The notes under the pieces are model-generated. The model had not been told where the DNA came from, made no database searches, and saw only the letters and a list, made by a program, of their open reading frames with translations. A program made the translations under genes and the position numbers. Positions 46,842-55,715 of a stretch of DNA of 64,000 nucleotides are shown here, piece after piece. Origin of the DNA: JBDIAG01 sp963835085 (lineage in GTDB: Bacteria > Actinomycetota > Actinomycetes > Actinomycetales > CAWJMD01). How positions within the stretch are numbered: the first letter of the stretch is position 1; every line of letters starts with the position of its first letter. The stretch spans positions 472,246 through 536,245 of the forward strand of contig CAWIED010000002.1 of assembly GCA_963835085.1 (NCBI GenBank), in the 5' to 3' direction.

Positions 46842-47015
46842 TTATCTCTGTGACAGCAGGGCGTCGAAGAAACGTCCTACGCCGGAGAACACCGTCAGGA
46901 TGCCGTCGACAGCGCTGCGCACCAGGTTGGCGGCCTGCTCGGGGCTCTTGAAGATTGCATAGATGACGAAGGCGATGAGGAACCAGAGGAGGTACTTCTT
47001 GATCCGTGGTCCCAT
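46842..47015 (-). CDS. 57-residue single-helix membrane protein
   Basis: A short gene, read as MGPRIKKYLLWFLIAFVIY, then AIFKSPEQAANLVRSAVDGI and a C terminus ending FFDALLSQR. ATG 47015 has GGAGGG six bases before it, a strong start. One membrane helix (about 8-22) is followed by an amphipathic helix. It precedes the PH-domain gene by four bases, so the two are translated together. The family is widespread as small actinobacterial membrane proteins, but no function is known to me. Confidence 0.75.
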   Translation of the reverse strand: MGPRIKKYLLWFLIAFVIYAIFKSPEQAANLVRSAVDGILTVFSGVGRFFDALLSQR

Positions 47016-47210
47016 GAACCCTCCTTCATCTCCCGGTGGCCAGCCTCGCGTCGAGAGTCTCGAAGCGTGCTTCTTGGTCCCTTAGTGCCTCAAGCCTAGT
47101 GATAGCAGAGTTACCAGTGTGACAGAAGTCCGTTTCAAGCGCTACTTGGACAGGCGGATTTTCGTGTGGGCGTGGGCACAGCCAATTCAGCCGAGGACGG
47201 CGGGTGGTTT

Positions 47211-47846
47211 TCAGACTACGCCGTAGAGCCGGTCGCCGGCATCGCCGAGGCCCGGCACGATGTAGCCATGCTCGTTGAGTCCGGCGTCGACCGAGCCGAC
47301 CACCAGGCTCACCGGGGCGTCTGGTGATAGGTGCTCCTGCAGGTGGGCAATGCCTTCTGGGGCAGCGATCAGGCAGACTGCCGTAACCTCGTCGGCCCCT
47401 TTGGCGAGTAGGTAGTCGATCGCGATCGTCAGGGAGTGCCCGGTGGCGAGCATGGGGTCGATCACGTAGGCCTGGCGTCCAGTCAGGTCGTCGGGCAGCC
47501 GGTTGGCGTACGTCGAGACCTCAAGCGTCGTCTCATCGCGAACCAGCCCCAGAAACCCGACTTCCGCGCTGGGCAGCAGTCGCACCATGCCTTCCAGCAT
47601 GCCCAGGCCCGCGCGCAGGATAGGCACGACGATCGGCCTCGGGTGCGAGAGCCGGATGCCCGTGGTGCGGGTGATGGGCGTCTCGATCTCGAAGGGCTCC
47701 ACTCGCACCTGACGGGTCGCCTCGTAGGCGAGCAGGGTCATGAGCTCTTCAGCCAGCCGACGGAACGTGGGGGAGTCCGTTCGCTTGTCGCGCAGGTAGG
47801 TGAGCTTGTGGTTGATGAGCGGATGGTCGGCAACGTGCACGCGCAT
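47211..47846 (-). CDS. upp: Uracil phosphoribosyltransferase (salvage type)
   Basis: A 211-residue UPRT making UMP from uracil and PRPP. Motifs: VADHPLINHKLTYLRDKRTDSPTFRRLAEELMTLLAYEATR, VPILRAGLGMLEGMVRLLPSAEVGFLGLVRDE, the PRPP loop AYVIDPMLATGHSLTIAIDYLLAKGA, and AGLNEHGYIVPGLGDAGDRLYG. It is compact and canonical, without the acidic extension seen in the other copy at 29684. ATG 47846 is the start. It stands alone, divergent from the tRNA-deaminase-associated gene. Confidence 0.95.
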   Translation of the reverse strand: MRVHVADHPLINHKLTYLRDKRTDSPTFRRLAEELMTLLAYEATRQVRVEPFEIETPITRTTGIRLSHPRPIVVPILRAGLGMLEGMVRLLPSAEVGFLGLVRDETTLEVSTYANRLPDDLTGRQAYVIDPMLATGHSLTIAIDYLLAKGADEVTAVCLIAAPEGIAHLQEHLSPDAPVSLVVGSVDAGLNEHGYIVPGLGDAGDRLYGVV

Positions 47847-47960
47847 GCTGACGAACCTAGTGGTTCCAGCGTGATCGACTGCACTCTCGATTTGGCGGCG
47901 TCGCGTCCAGGGTCGGGATCCAGGCCCCCCATCGGGCCACGCGTTTGCCAGGATGGTTCT

Positions 47961-48569
47961 GTGTCTTTCTTTACTGCGGTGGTAGCTGACGATGGCAACA
48001 CGTGGCGAGCCAAGGACGTCGATGTCGAGGACTGCTCGAGCCTGGACGACCTGGCCGACCTGATGCGTGAGGTGGCACACGGCGGACGGCCCGTGCTGTG
48101 CGTCATCGAGCGCGAAGACGGGTGGTTCGCCTTTGTGCGGGTGGACGACGACGAGCCGGCCACCCTGTTCGTCTCCGACCTGCCTGCCGTGCTGGAGGGC
48201 CACTACGCCGATCTGCTCGGGTCGGCAGCCGACCTGGACGCGGCCGTGCCGCCCGGGGTGCACGCCTACGAGCGTGCCGCCGATGACGAAGGGGAAGACG
48301 AGGACGGCCGCACCGAGGCCGAACGCGAACGCGACGCCGAGGCCGAGAACCAACTGAGCGAGGCGCTCGGAGGAGCTTTGATCGCGCCCGATCCCGATCC
48401 GGAGCCCGTGGACAACTGGGCCGGTGATCCCACCCTGTTGGCCGATCGCGGGGTCAGCGCCAGCAGGCTGGTGGAACTGGCCAATGAGAACCCCGACGAC
48501 CCTGCGACCGCGCTCGCGGAGATCGGTGAGCTGGCCGGCTTCGGTGAACTCGTGGAGGCGTTGCGCTGA
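47961..48569 (+). CDS. tRNA adenosine deaminase-associated protein
   Basis: A 202-residue acidic protein found next to tadA in actinobacteria; function unknown. It begins MSFFTAVVADDGNTWRAKDVDVEDCSSLDDLADLMRE, has a very acidic middle (DDEGEDEDGRTEAERERDAEAE) and ends with a helical segment (VSASRLVELANENPDDPATALAEIGELAGFGELVEAL). GTG 47961 is the start. tadA follows within about 35-215 bases depending on its start. Confidence 0.82.
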   Translation: MSFFTAVVADDGNTWRAKDVDVEDCSSLDDLADLMREVAHGGRPVLCVIEREDGWFAFVRVDDDEPATLFVSDLPAVLEGHYADLLGSAADLDAAVPPGVHAYERAADDEGEDEDGRTEAERERDAEAENQLSEALGGALIAPDPDPEPVDNWAGDPTLLADRGVSASRLVELANENPDDPATALAEIGELAGFGELVEALR

Positions 48570-48601
48570 CGGGCGGCGATCCGGCTTCGACAGGCTCGGC
48601 T

Positions 48602-49243
48602 GTGGGCGAGAGCCTGGGCGACTCGGCCGTGGGTGAAGGCTCCGCGGGCACGGCTAGGGGCAAGGGGCCGCTCGGCTCGGTCGTGGGTGCGGGCTCTGGT
48701 GGTGCGACTGCGCGCGAGGGCGGGCCGTCCGCCACGCAGGTGGCGGAGGGCGAGCCGGCAGCGGCAGTAGCCGGCGAGCTCTGGATGGGTTGGGCCCTCC
48801 GCGAGGCGGTCGCGGCGCTCGAGACCGATGACGTGCCGGTAGGGGCGGTCGTCGTGGGACCGTCCGGTGAGCTTGTGGCCGCTGGGCGCAATGCCAGGGA
48901 AGCCACGAAGGATCCCACCGCGCACGCCGAAGTGCTTGCCCTACGGGCGGCTTCGCGTGAGCTGGGCAGTTGGCGACTCGATGGGTGCACGCTGGTGGTG
49001 ACGCTGGAGCCCTGTGCGATGTGTGCTGGGGCCAGCGTGTTGGCCAGGGTGGCGCGCGTGGTGTTCGGTGCGACGGATCCCAAGGCGGGCGCGGCGGGGT
49101 CGTTGTGGAACATTCCCGCCGATCCGCGCCTCAACCACCGTCCCGAGGTGATCGGCGGCGTGCGCGCCGAAGAGTGTGGTGACCTGTTGCGCACGTTCTT
49201 CCGCGCCCGTCGGCGTCCGCAGGGGAAAGTTGTGGAGTCTTAG
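48602..49243 (+). CDS. tadA: tRNA-specific adenosine deaminase TadA
   Basis: Converts the wobble adenosine of tRNA-Arg(ACG) to inosine. The zinc-deaminase core is complete: TAHAEVLALRAA (HAE) and TLEPCAMCAGASVLARV (PCxxC), with GATDPKAGAAGSLWNI and a C-terminal arginine-rich helix. The first 60 residues are low-complexity Gly/Ala/Ser, so the true start may be ATG 48785 (MGWALREAVAALETDDVPVGAVVV) rather than GTG 48602. The stop codon lies inside the left arm of an inverted repeat. Confidence 0.93.
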   Translation: MGESLGDSAVGEGSAGTARGKGPLGSVVGAGSGGATAREGGPSATQVAEGEPAAAVAGELWMGWALREAVAALETDDVPVGAVVVGPSGELVAAGRNAREATKDPTAHAEVLALRAASRELGSWRLDGCTLVVTLEPCAMCAGASVLARVARVVFGATDPKAGAAGSLWNIPADPRLNHRPEVIGGVRAEECGDLLRTFFRARRRPQGKVVES

Positions 49244-49278
49244 GTACGTCTGGCGTAACCAAGACTCCACAACTTTCC
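49224..49278. terminator. Inverted repeat across the tadA stop
   Basis: Perfect 18-base arms ggaaagttgtggagtctt (49224-49241) and its complement (49261-49278), with a 19-base loop. The tadA stop TAG lies at the foot of the left arm. It probably ends tadA transcription before the tRNA gene, though no T-tract follows. Confidence 0.6.
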
Positions 49279-49332
49279 GTCGTCGCCCAACCCGGTTGGG
49301 GACACCGCCCAACGTTGGGTATTGTTGCCCGC

Positions 49333-49419
49333 GGTGGCGTGTCCGAGCGGCCAAAGGAGCACGCCTCGAAAGCGTGTGTGGGGGTAACTCCACCGTGGGT
49401 TCAAATCCCACCGCCACCG
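49333..49419 (+). tRNA. tRNA-Ser (CGA)
   Basis: An 87-base class II tRNA. The acceptor stem GGTGGCG (49333-49339) pairs with CGCCACC (49412-49418), discriminator G. The anticodon loop cctCGAaag gives CGA, reading UCG serine codons. A long variable arm (tggggg...ctcca) and T-arm GTGGGTTCAAATCCCAC are present. CCA is not encoded. A tyrosine-integrase remnant points towards its 3' end. Confidence 0.95.
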
Positions 49420-49429
49420 CCCTTCACCA

Positions 49430-49475
49430 GCGGAAACGCCGGTTGGAGCCCAAGAGCTCCGACCGGCGTTTTCCG
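49430..49475. terminator. Terminator behind tRNA-Ser
   Basis: The arms ggaaacgccggttggagc and gctccgaccggcgttttcc pair over about 18 bases, with the loop ccaagag. A TTTT run lies in the right arm. It begins 11 bases after the tRNA. Confidence 0.8.
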
Positions 49476-49504
49476 TTGTGATCTCAATTGGCGCCTCGTG
49501 GTTG

Positions 49505-49681
49505 CTCCACAGCAGGCCGCCGAGTTGCCGTGCGACATCCTGGCGGATGGGTGCGACCAGGTGGGCGTACGTCTGGGTCATCACCGGGTTCGACCAGCCC
49601 ATGACTCATGATGGTGGGCTGGCTGACGCCGAGCAGGAGCAGGACGGTGGCGGCCGTGTGCCTCGCGTCGTGAAGGCGGCT
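49505..49681 (-). pseudogene. C-terminal remnant of a tyrosine recombinase (integrase)
   Basis: Reading the reverse strand from 49681 gives SRLHDARHTAATVLLLLGVS, then QPTIM, and after a frame change MGWSNPVMTQTYAHLVAPIR. This is the end of a phage-type integrase: HxxR box (HDARH) and the catalytic-tyrosine region (TQTYAHL). Only about 60 residues remain and the frame is broken near 49603. It lies directly behind tRNA-Ser, the usual target of such integrases, and marks the edge of a former integrated element. Confidence 0.8.
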
Positions 49682-49765
49682 GCATAGACGGGCGACAGAT
49701 CGGCATGGACTGCCACCGCTTGGGCCTGCTTGGATCGTCGCATGATCCGCTAGAGAGTGAGCCCC

Positions 49766-50242
49766 ATGACCCAGCGCGCGTCCGACAACGAGTCGACGGA
49801 GCAGGACACTGCGGCGATCGCTCGGCTGATCAAGACCTTCTTCGGAGCGGTCTCATTCGAACAGGGTGAGACGGCCGAATACTCGCGGATCCGCGAGCTC
49901 TTCATCGAGAGCGGCCAACTGATCCGCAACACCACCGACGTCCCGGAGATCCTCAGTGTGGAGGAGTTCATCCGCGCCCGGGAGGCGTATGCGATCACGG
50001 GCAACTTGACCCGGTTCAAGGAAGTCGAGCTCGACCACCGCACTGAGACGTTCGGACGTGTCGGCCACCGCTTCAGCACCTTTCGCAAGCTTGGCTCGGA
50101 CTCGGGCGTTGACTACGACGTGACCGGTCGCATCACCACCCAGGCGATCTATACGCCGAACGGTTGGCGACTGACGGTCAGGGCGTGGGACGACGAGCGT
50201 CCCGGGCTGACGGTGCCAGGCACCCCCGCTAGCCTCGCCTAG
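49766..50242 (+). CDS. NTF2-like / SnoaL-like fold protein
   Basis: About 158 residues, probably one cone-shaped NTF2-like domain (IARLIKTFFGAVSFEQGETAEYSRIRELFIESGQLIRN, then FSTFRKLGSDSGVDYDVTGRITTQAIYTPNGWRLTVRAWDDERPG). Members bind small molecules or act as small enzymes; nothing specific can be said here. ATG 49766 is preferred over GTG 49757. The following 230 bases (50243-50471) show no gene. Confidence 0.7.
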   Translation: MTQRASDNESTEQDTAAIARLIKTFFGAVSFEQGETAEYSRIRELFIESGQLIRNTTDVPEILSVEEFIRAREAYAITGNLTRFKEVELDHRTETFGRVGHRFSTFRKLGSDSGVDYDVTGRITTQAIYTPNGWRLTVRAWDDERPGLTVPGTPASLA

Positions 50243-50471
50243 CTTCGGTGTTTCGTGTGGCGCGGCCGGCGCCGCACCCATGGGCTGGACATGGATTCCC
50301 CGGATCGCAACGCCGGACGACATGCGCGATCGGACGACGCTTCGCTTCTGGCGTGCTTCCCGCCGGAGACCTTGAAACTCGTAGTCGCGAGTCTCCCTTG
50401 TAGGACAGGCACTTCCGTTCGTTACGCGCCGTGCGCAACTCCGGCGGCGTGATGTCCGCGGGAGATGGCCA

Positions 50472-51047
50472 CTACCGCACCACGTCGTACTCAGCCTGGA
50501 TGAACTGGCCGGTTTGGTGGAGGCTGGTGAGCCGTAGTCGGGAGGCGTCGAAGTATGTCGGGAACAGCGGCGCCCCGGCACCCAAGGTGACGGGAGCGAT
50601 GGACAGGTGGATCGCGTCGAGCCGGCCGATCTCGGCGAACTGTGCCGCTAGAGCGCCGCCCCCGACCAGGTGGATGTCACCGCCGCCTGCGGCGTCGAGG
50701 ATCCGATCGACGTGGTCTGCCACTGCGCCGTCGAGGAACTCGATGGCGGCCCCGGGGACGACGGGGAGGTCGGTGCGCGAGGTGAAGACGAATGTTCTCC
50801 GCTCACCGTAGAAGAGTTGCCACTTCTCGGGGTGGGTGACGAGATCCTCATGGTCGACGACCCAGCCGTAGGTCGTCGAGCCCTCGACCTGGACTGTGAC
50901 ACCAGACATGAAGGTCTCGCCCTCGGCCATCGCGAGTTCGCCACCTTCGACGGCGAAGAGCCAGTCGAGGGAGCCGCGGGTGTCGGCGAGGTAGCCGTCG
51001 AGTGAGGTGGCGGTGGCGTAGACGATGCGTGGCGGCCGAGAGTTCAT
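50472..51047 (-). CDS. Dihydrofolate-reductase-fold protein (RibD C-terminal like)
   Basis: A 191-residue protein of the DHFR/RibD_C family common in actinobacteria. It opens with RIVYATATSLDGYLADTRGSLDWLF, has TTYGWVVDHEDLV, VFTSRTDLPVVPGA, the nucleotide-binding IHLVGGGALAAQFAEIGRLDAIHLSIAPVTLGAG and LTSLHQTGQFIQAEYDVV. It is probably an NADPH-dependent reductase of unknown substrate; not the essential folate enzyme. ATG 51047 is preceded by aaggagcaaccc. It is the best preserved gene of the degraded stretch. Confidence 0.85.
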   Translation of the reverse strand: MNSRPPRIVYATATSLDGYLADTRGSLDWLFAVEGGELAMAEGETFMSGVTVQVEGSTTYGWVVDHEDLVTHPEKWQLFYGERRTFVFTSRTDLPVVPGAAIEFLDGAVADHVDRILDAAGGGDIHLVGGGALAAQFAEIGRLDAIHLSIAPVTLGAGAPLFPTYFDASRLRLTSLHQTGQFIQAEYDVVR

Positions 51048-51139
51048 GGGTTGCTCCTTGAGGTGAGGTGTCGCGCTAGCTAGGCCGTAACCGCGGTCTG
51101 GGTGAGCAGCGGGCGTGCCAGGGCCACGAGCAGGACGGC

Positions 51140-51485
51140 TTAGGGCGCCGCTCCGATGCGCTTGCGGAGTGGCCTGAAAAAGGCGCGGATGTCCTCGGCC
51201 AAGAGCTCCGTCTCCTCAAGCGCCGGAAAGTGACCGCCTCGGGGCATGTCGCTCCAGTGGGTGAGGTTGTAGCAACGTTCGGCGAAGGTCCGAGGGACGA
51301 CCAGTTGTGCCTCGCCAGGGAACATGGCGATTCCCGTCGGGGTCTCGATGCGGGTGTCCGGGGGCAGGCGTAAAGGTTCGGGATCGTGGCGGGCCTGGTA
51401 GTAGCTGCGGTTGGCTGAGTCGATCGTGTTCGTCACCCAGTAGAGCGTGACCGTCGTCAGGCGTGTCGATCCGGAATCTCTCCAT
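51140..51485 (-). pseudogene. Epoxide hydrolase with internal deletion
   Basis: ATG 51485 begins MERFRIDTPD, the usual N terminus of epoxide hydrolases (FRIDxPD). Immediately afterwards, in another frame, the sequence continues TVTLYWVTNTIDSANRSYYQARHDPEP and runs to the family C terminus (TPTGIAMFPGEAQLVVPRTFAERCYNLTHWSDMPRGGHFPALEETELLAEDIRAFFRPL). So about 250 central residues, including the nucleophile aspartate, are gone. Only the tail His (GGHF) remains. Confidence 0.8.
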
Positions 51486-51498
51486 GCTTCTCTCTCCT

Positions 51499-52098
51499 TC
51501 AACCGAGCGGGCGACCGAAGTCGATCGCCTGTTGGAGTGCGGCTGGCGTGGTCTCGGCGAGTTCACGGTCCGGGAGCGCCCCGAGCGCGTCGTTGACGGT
51601 GGCGAACGCCAGTCGCAGAGCGGTGAAGACGGTGATGGCGAAAACCTGCTTATCGGACCACCCAGCCTCGCGAAGCGCGTCGATGTCGGCTGACGTCGTG
51701 CTGTAAGGCCTGAGCGCGACCGCCCGTGCCCAGCGCACCAGGGCGACCTCTGCTGGTGGCAGGCCGACGGGCGCCTGGTCGCCGCGCACAATCGCGGCGG
51801 CCGACCGGGGATCGAGCTCGGTGTCGAACTTCGAGCCCCATGCATAGATGCAGTAACTGCTGGTCCGGGCGGCCGACGTCGCCAGCACGATCAGCAGCCG
51901 CTCCCGGATGCTCAGGTCGGCGTCACGGGCCACGCGCCGCGCCACGGTGAAGATTCCGTCGAGGGCACCCGGGTCGTACGCCCAGATCCGTGAGAGGTTC
52001 ATGACAAAGCCCAGCTCGGCGAGGTCCTCGGCGTACAGCTCGTCGGCGGCGCGGTCAGGCTCGGGTGCTGCGAGGAATCCTGCAGTTGGCTGCGACAT
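51499..52098 (-). CDS. Carboxymuconolactone-decarboxylase-like (AhpD-fold) protein
   Basis: A 199-residue all-helical protein. The AhpD/CMD-type core is LSIRERLLIVLATSAARTSSYCIYAWGSKFDTELDP, followed by LPPAEVALVRWARAVALRPYSTTSADIDALREAGWSDKQVFAITVFTALRLAFATVNDALG. The usual CxxC is reduced to one cysteine (SYCIYAW), so peroxidase-partner activity is doubtful. ATG 52098 has GGAAGG before it. It stops 14 bases before the start of the epoxide hydrolase remnant, so the two were once an operon. Confidence 0.78.
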   Translation of the reverse strand: MSQPTAGFLAAPEPDRAADELYAEDLAELGFVMNLSRIWAYDPGALDGIFTVARRVARDADLSIRERLLIVLATSAARTSSYCIYAWGSKFDTELDPRSAAAIVRGDQAPVGLPPAEVALVRWARAVALRPYSTTSADIDALREAGWSDKQVFAITVFTALRLAFATVNDALGALPDRELAETTPAALQQAIDFGRPLG

Positions 52099-52100
52099 CG

Positions 52101-52420
52101 CTACCTTCCGATCAGGGTGGTGCGGCTGGTGGCGGGCAGGAGGGTGGTGTTGCCGTAGCTCAGCGAGCCGTCGCCGATATTGGTGGTGTTGCCGAGGCCC
52201 AGCTGGCCGTAGGAGTTGTTCCCCCGGCAGCGAAGGTTGCCCGTGGTAAAGAGCACACAGGTGTGCGCCCCGCGGCGACAGGCTTGTATCGCCAGCAGTG
52301 CCGGCCGCTCTCGCGGACGTCGGAGGCAGCGCGACCACGAGGGCCGTGACCGCCAGGGCGGCCAGATCGTCAGCAGGCTGCGTCGCCCGGGACCAGGAGA
52401 AGGATTCATGTGCGCCATCG
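52101..52420 (-). pseudogene. Remnant of an RCC1-repeat secreted protein
   Basis: One frame reads GAHTCVLFTTGNLRCRGNNSYGQLGLGNTTNIGDG, a single RCC1 propeller repeat. A neighbouring frame just upstream reads a secretion signal (ALAVTALVVALPPTSARA). So an exported multi-repeat protein has lost most of its repeats and its frame. The last residues end at the stop at 52101, three bases before the CMD-like gene. Confidence 0.6.
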
Positions 52421-52439
52421 AAACCTGTGGGCGGCGCAC

Positions 52440-52624
52440 GTGGCATCCGTGCTGCGCACGGAAGCAGGCCGCGGTCGAGCCAGGCCCTCCGTGTCCGGCT
52501 CGCGCAGATCGCGACGGATGCTGTCTTCGGAGAGGCCGAACTCTGCCGCCATCTCCTTCGCAACGATGCGCCCGTCGCGCCGGAGGCGGTCAAGGAGGAG
52601 GTTCTTTCGCGAGGCGGCGAGCAT
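52440..52624 (-). pseudogene. DeoR-family regulator, N-terminal HTH remnant
   Basis: From ATG 52624 the frame gives MLAASRKNLLLDRLRRDGRIVAKEMAAEFGLSEDSIRRDLRE, the complete DeoR helix-turn-helix. It then passes into unrelated sequence; the sugar-phosphate sensor domain is missing. It stands divergent from the remnant at 52684, an arrangement also known for intact pairs. Confidence 0.75.
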
Positions 52625-52683
52625 TCCGAGTCCCTCCTGTTGTTGCACGATCTTACTGTATTGTGTCGGGTATGAATGAGCAT

Positions 52684-52890
52684 ATGTCGATTCTGATCGC
52701 TGGTCCCTACGCCTGCGGACGGGCGGTGATCCTGCGTTGATGGCGCAGAACCTGGAGCGGCTCGAGGAAGCGGCCTGGCCATCTTCCAGGCCGGGCACGT
52801 CCCGATGATCGGGGAGTGGGTTGCCCTGCCCGTCCTCGCGAGTGCGGGAGCGAGTGGTCCCAACCCGCCCCACAGGCGCCCGACGACAAC
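52684..52890 (+). pseudogene. DUF4406 / nucleoside-deoxyribosyltransferase-like remnant
   Basis: ATG 52684 gives MSILIAGPY. In the next frame TGGDPALMAQNLERLEEAAW follows, and in a third AIFQAGHVPMIGEWVALPVLASAGASG. Together these match the first 75 residues of a DUF4406-type protein (ILIAGPYRSG...GEWxALP). Two frameshifts and a missing C-terminal half make it a pseudogene. Confidence 0.7.
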
Positions 52891-52941
52891 ATGGCTGCGG
52901 CAGCTGCTGTTCGAGGACCCCGGGCTGGTCGCAGGACATTG

Positions 52942-55233
52942 ATGCACGCGCCCGACCTGACGCCGCGCGAGCAGGAGGTCCTGCAAGCAGTAGCCCGTCG
53001 TCTGACGAACCTTGAGATCGCAGCCGAGCTCCACGTGTCCGTGCGCACGGTCGAGTCCCACATCGCGTCGCTCCGACGCAAGCTGCTCGCGGAGAGCCGT
53101 CGCGAGCTGATCCGGGCCGCGGCGAACTACCTCGGCCGCCCCGTGCAGGCGCCGGTCGACTCGTTCGTCGGACGCGACGACCTACTCGTTCAGACGCAGG
53201 CGCTGTTCGCGGAGTCGCGTTGGGTGACCCTGACGGGGCCTGCGGGAGTGGGCAAGACCCGAGTGGCGCTTGAGCTCGCCCGATTCGCGCCGAGTGTCGT
53301 CGTCGAGCTCGAGCATGCTGAGCCCGGAGGGGTGCTCGGTGCGGTCGCGGCCGCCCTCGGCATGGAGAAGACCGCCGGGCCCGGGGTGTTCGCCGCCTGT
53401 TGCGGCGCACTCGCCGGCGGCCAGGTGCAGCTCGTGCTCGACAACGTCGACCGGGTCAGCGTTGACGCAGCGACAGCCGTCCGTAGGTTCCTCGGGCAGC
53501 TCGACTCCCTACGGGTGATCACGACGTCGCGCACGCCCCTGCACGGCCCGGGGGAGAGCATCGTCGAACTCGACCCGCTGCCCACCGAGCAGCCCACGGA
53601 CCCGGGCGTCGTGCTCTTCCTCGACCGCGCGCGCTCCGCATCCAGGGACATCGATCTCGACGATCTGGCGACGGTCGTCGACGTATGTCGCCGACTAGAG
53701 GGGATCCCCCTGGCCATCGAGCTCGCTGCGGCTCGTACACGTCACCTTTCGATGGCCGAGCTCGACCGATTGCTGGTCGACGGATTCGCCCACCTGGGCA
53801 CGGCCAACGCCGCGGGGCAGAGACATGCGGCGCTCGCTTCGGCCTTCGCCTGGAGCTGGGACCTGCTGGACGGGCGGCTGCAGTGGACGTTGAGTCACCT
53901 GGCGGCGCTTCCGCGGTCCTTCGATCTCGACCTTGCGTGTGCGGCCGTCGGCGACCGTGTCGACGCCGAGGTGGCAGAGCTGGTGGACAGCTCCCTTCTG
54001 GTGAAGGTCGCCGACGACGGCGAGACGACGCGGTTCCGCATCCTCGGCGCTCTGCGTGAGTTCGTGAGGGCCCGCACCGATCGGCAGGTTCTCGATCTCG
54101 TCGCGCGTCGGCATGCCCAGCATCACTGCCGGGTGGCCGGGTCGATCGCGGCTCGGGCGCGTACCGATGATCGGCCCGCTACCCGAGCCTTCGCGAAGAC
54201 GTTCTGTCCCGAGATCAACGACGCCCTGCTGTGGGCCATCGATCGCGACCCGCCGATGGCCGCCCAGCTCGCTGTTGCCGTCGCGACCGGGGTCGAACAG
54301 TACGGCCCGGGGCCCGGCATGATGCAGACCTTGATCGACGCAGCAAGCCGTCCTGACCTCCGCGCGACATGGTCGGCACCGGAACTCGAGGTGATCGGAC
54401 GTGTGCTCGCCTACATCCGTATCGACCTCCTCGAAGTGGTGGCTGAGCGCGCCCGTGAGCTCGCCTGCGGCGGAACCGACGCCGACCGTCTGGCCGCTGC
54501 TCAGCTCACCGCCTCCAGCAACGTGCACCGCGGCCAGCGGTCGAGGCGGAGCCCCACGTGAACGAGGCGATCGCCATCGCGACGACTGTCGGCGACCACT
54601 GGGAGCTCGCGGAGGCACTCCAGCTGAGAGCCAAGGCCCTCGTCCGGATCGGCGAGCTCGGTTCCGGCGACCTGCTCGCAGCTCTGGAGGCCGCGCGCTC
54701 CGCCTACGCCCTCGCGGGTGACTCGATGCACGTGAACAACACGCGCTACATGATGGCTCTCGTCGCGGGCGGCGACGAGGCGCTGAGAGACCAGGCCGTG
54801 ACGTGGGCCGACGAATGCCTTGCCTACGCGGCTCGCCACGACAATGAGACCGAGGTCGCCCACGCCCTGCTGGCCCGAGCACTCGCGGGAGCCCCGAGCC
54901 GCGCAGAGGATGTAACAGAAGCGGTGCGTCTGTTCCGACGAGTAGGCGACCTGCGTTGCTTGAACCGCAGCCTTCTGGAAGCAGCCTCGCTCGCACCTCA
55001 CGACAGCGAGATGGTGGTGCGCGAGGCGCTGGAGATTGGTGCCGCCAGCGGCGATTCCGACTGCCATCGCCGAGCCGTCGGCGCCTTGGCAACTCTGCTC
55101 TGGGAGCAGAACCGTCGGTCCGAGGCGGCCGCGGTCGTCGGGTGCCGCGATGGCGGCACTGCCTGAGAGGGAGATCCTCGAGCTGGTGCCCGATGAACTG
55201 GCCGCGGATCTCGGCTGGTCGGCAACGTACTGA
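52942..55233 (+). pseudogene. LuxR-type HTH / NB-ARC ATPase regulator, frameshifted
   Basis: The N terminus is a LuxR-type HTH (LTPREQEVLQAVARRLTNLEIAAELHVSVRTVESHIASLRRKLL). Next comes a STAND/NB-ARC ATPase with Walker A GPAGVGKTRVALELA, Walker B QLVLDNVDRV, RVITTSR and GIPLAIELAAARTRHLS. Helical repeats continue to about 54530. The frame then shifts by one base near 54535 (PAVEAEPHVNEAIAIATTVGDHWELAEALQLRAKAL) and continues to 55166 or, after another shift, 55233. The domain order (HTH first) is less common than HTH last. It is either recently inactivated or mis-sequenced. Confidence 0.75.
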
Positions 55234-55352
55234 GAATGGCGACGTACTGAGAACATCCGTGCGCAGCACGGATGGGGCCACGGCCGAGGACGGGTTCGAT
55301 GGGATCTGCAGAAGACGGATCCATCGTCTCATCCAAGAAAGCGAGTTTCGCC

Positions 55353-55715
55353 ATGCCCCAGAAGGCCGTTGTCAGCCTCACCACTGGTCTCGAGGACGCC
55401 GAAAAGGTCACCGTCGCCCTCCTCGTCGCGGTCGGCGCCGCAGAGACGGGCCGCCAAACTCTCATGTTCTTGACGCAGGAGGCCGTCCGGCTCGCTCTGC
55501 CTGGCACAGCGGAGGGAGTGGGCTGTCCAGGCTGCCCGAGTCTGGAATCGCTGGTGAACCGTTACCAGGCTGCTGGCGGACGCATCTACGTGTGCCCGAT
55601 CTGTGTCGATGCTCGGTCGATCGATGCCACTGAGCTCATCGCGGGTGCCGAGCTGAACGGCACCATCCCGATGTGGAACTGGATCGGCGAGGGTGCGACG
55701 ACCTTCAGCTACTGA
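55353..55715 (+). CDS. DsrE-family protein
   Basis: A 120-residue DsrE/DsrF-like fold protein: KAVVSLTTGLEDAEKVTVALLVAVGAAETGRQTLMFLTQEAVRLALPG, then GRIYVCPICVDARSIDATELIAGAELNG. Cysteines in CPGCPSLE and CPICVDA could relay sulfur. Members act in sulfur transfer or are of unknown function. ATG 55353 is the likely start. It is the last gene of the degraded island. Confidence 0.8.
   Translation: MPQKAVVSLTTGLEDAEKVTVALLVAVGAAETGRQTLMFLTQEAVRLALPGTAEGVGCPGCPSLESLVNRYQAAGGRIYVCPICVDARSIDATELIAGAELNGTIPMWNWIGEGATTFSY

Noticed and set aside
52942..55233. Anti-phage STAND defence system
   Set aside because: The LuxR-type HTH and NB-ARC layout is that of a transcription regulator. No nuclease or other effector domain is seen and the frame is broken.
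49505..55715. Prophage
   Set aside because: Only an integrase tail is present; no capsid, terminase, tail or lysis genes.
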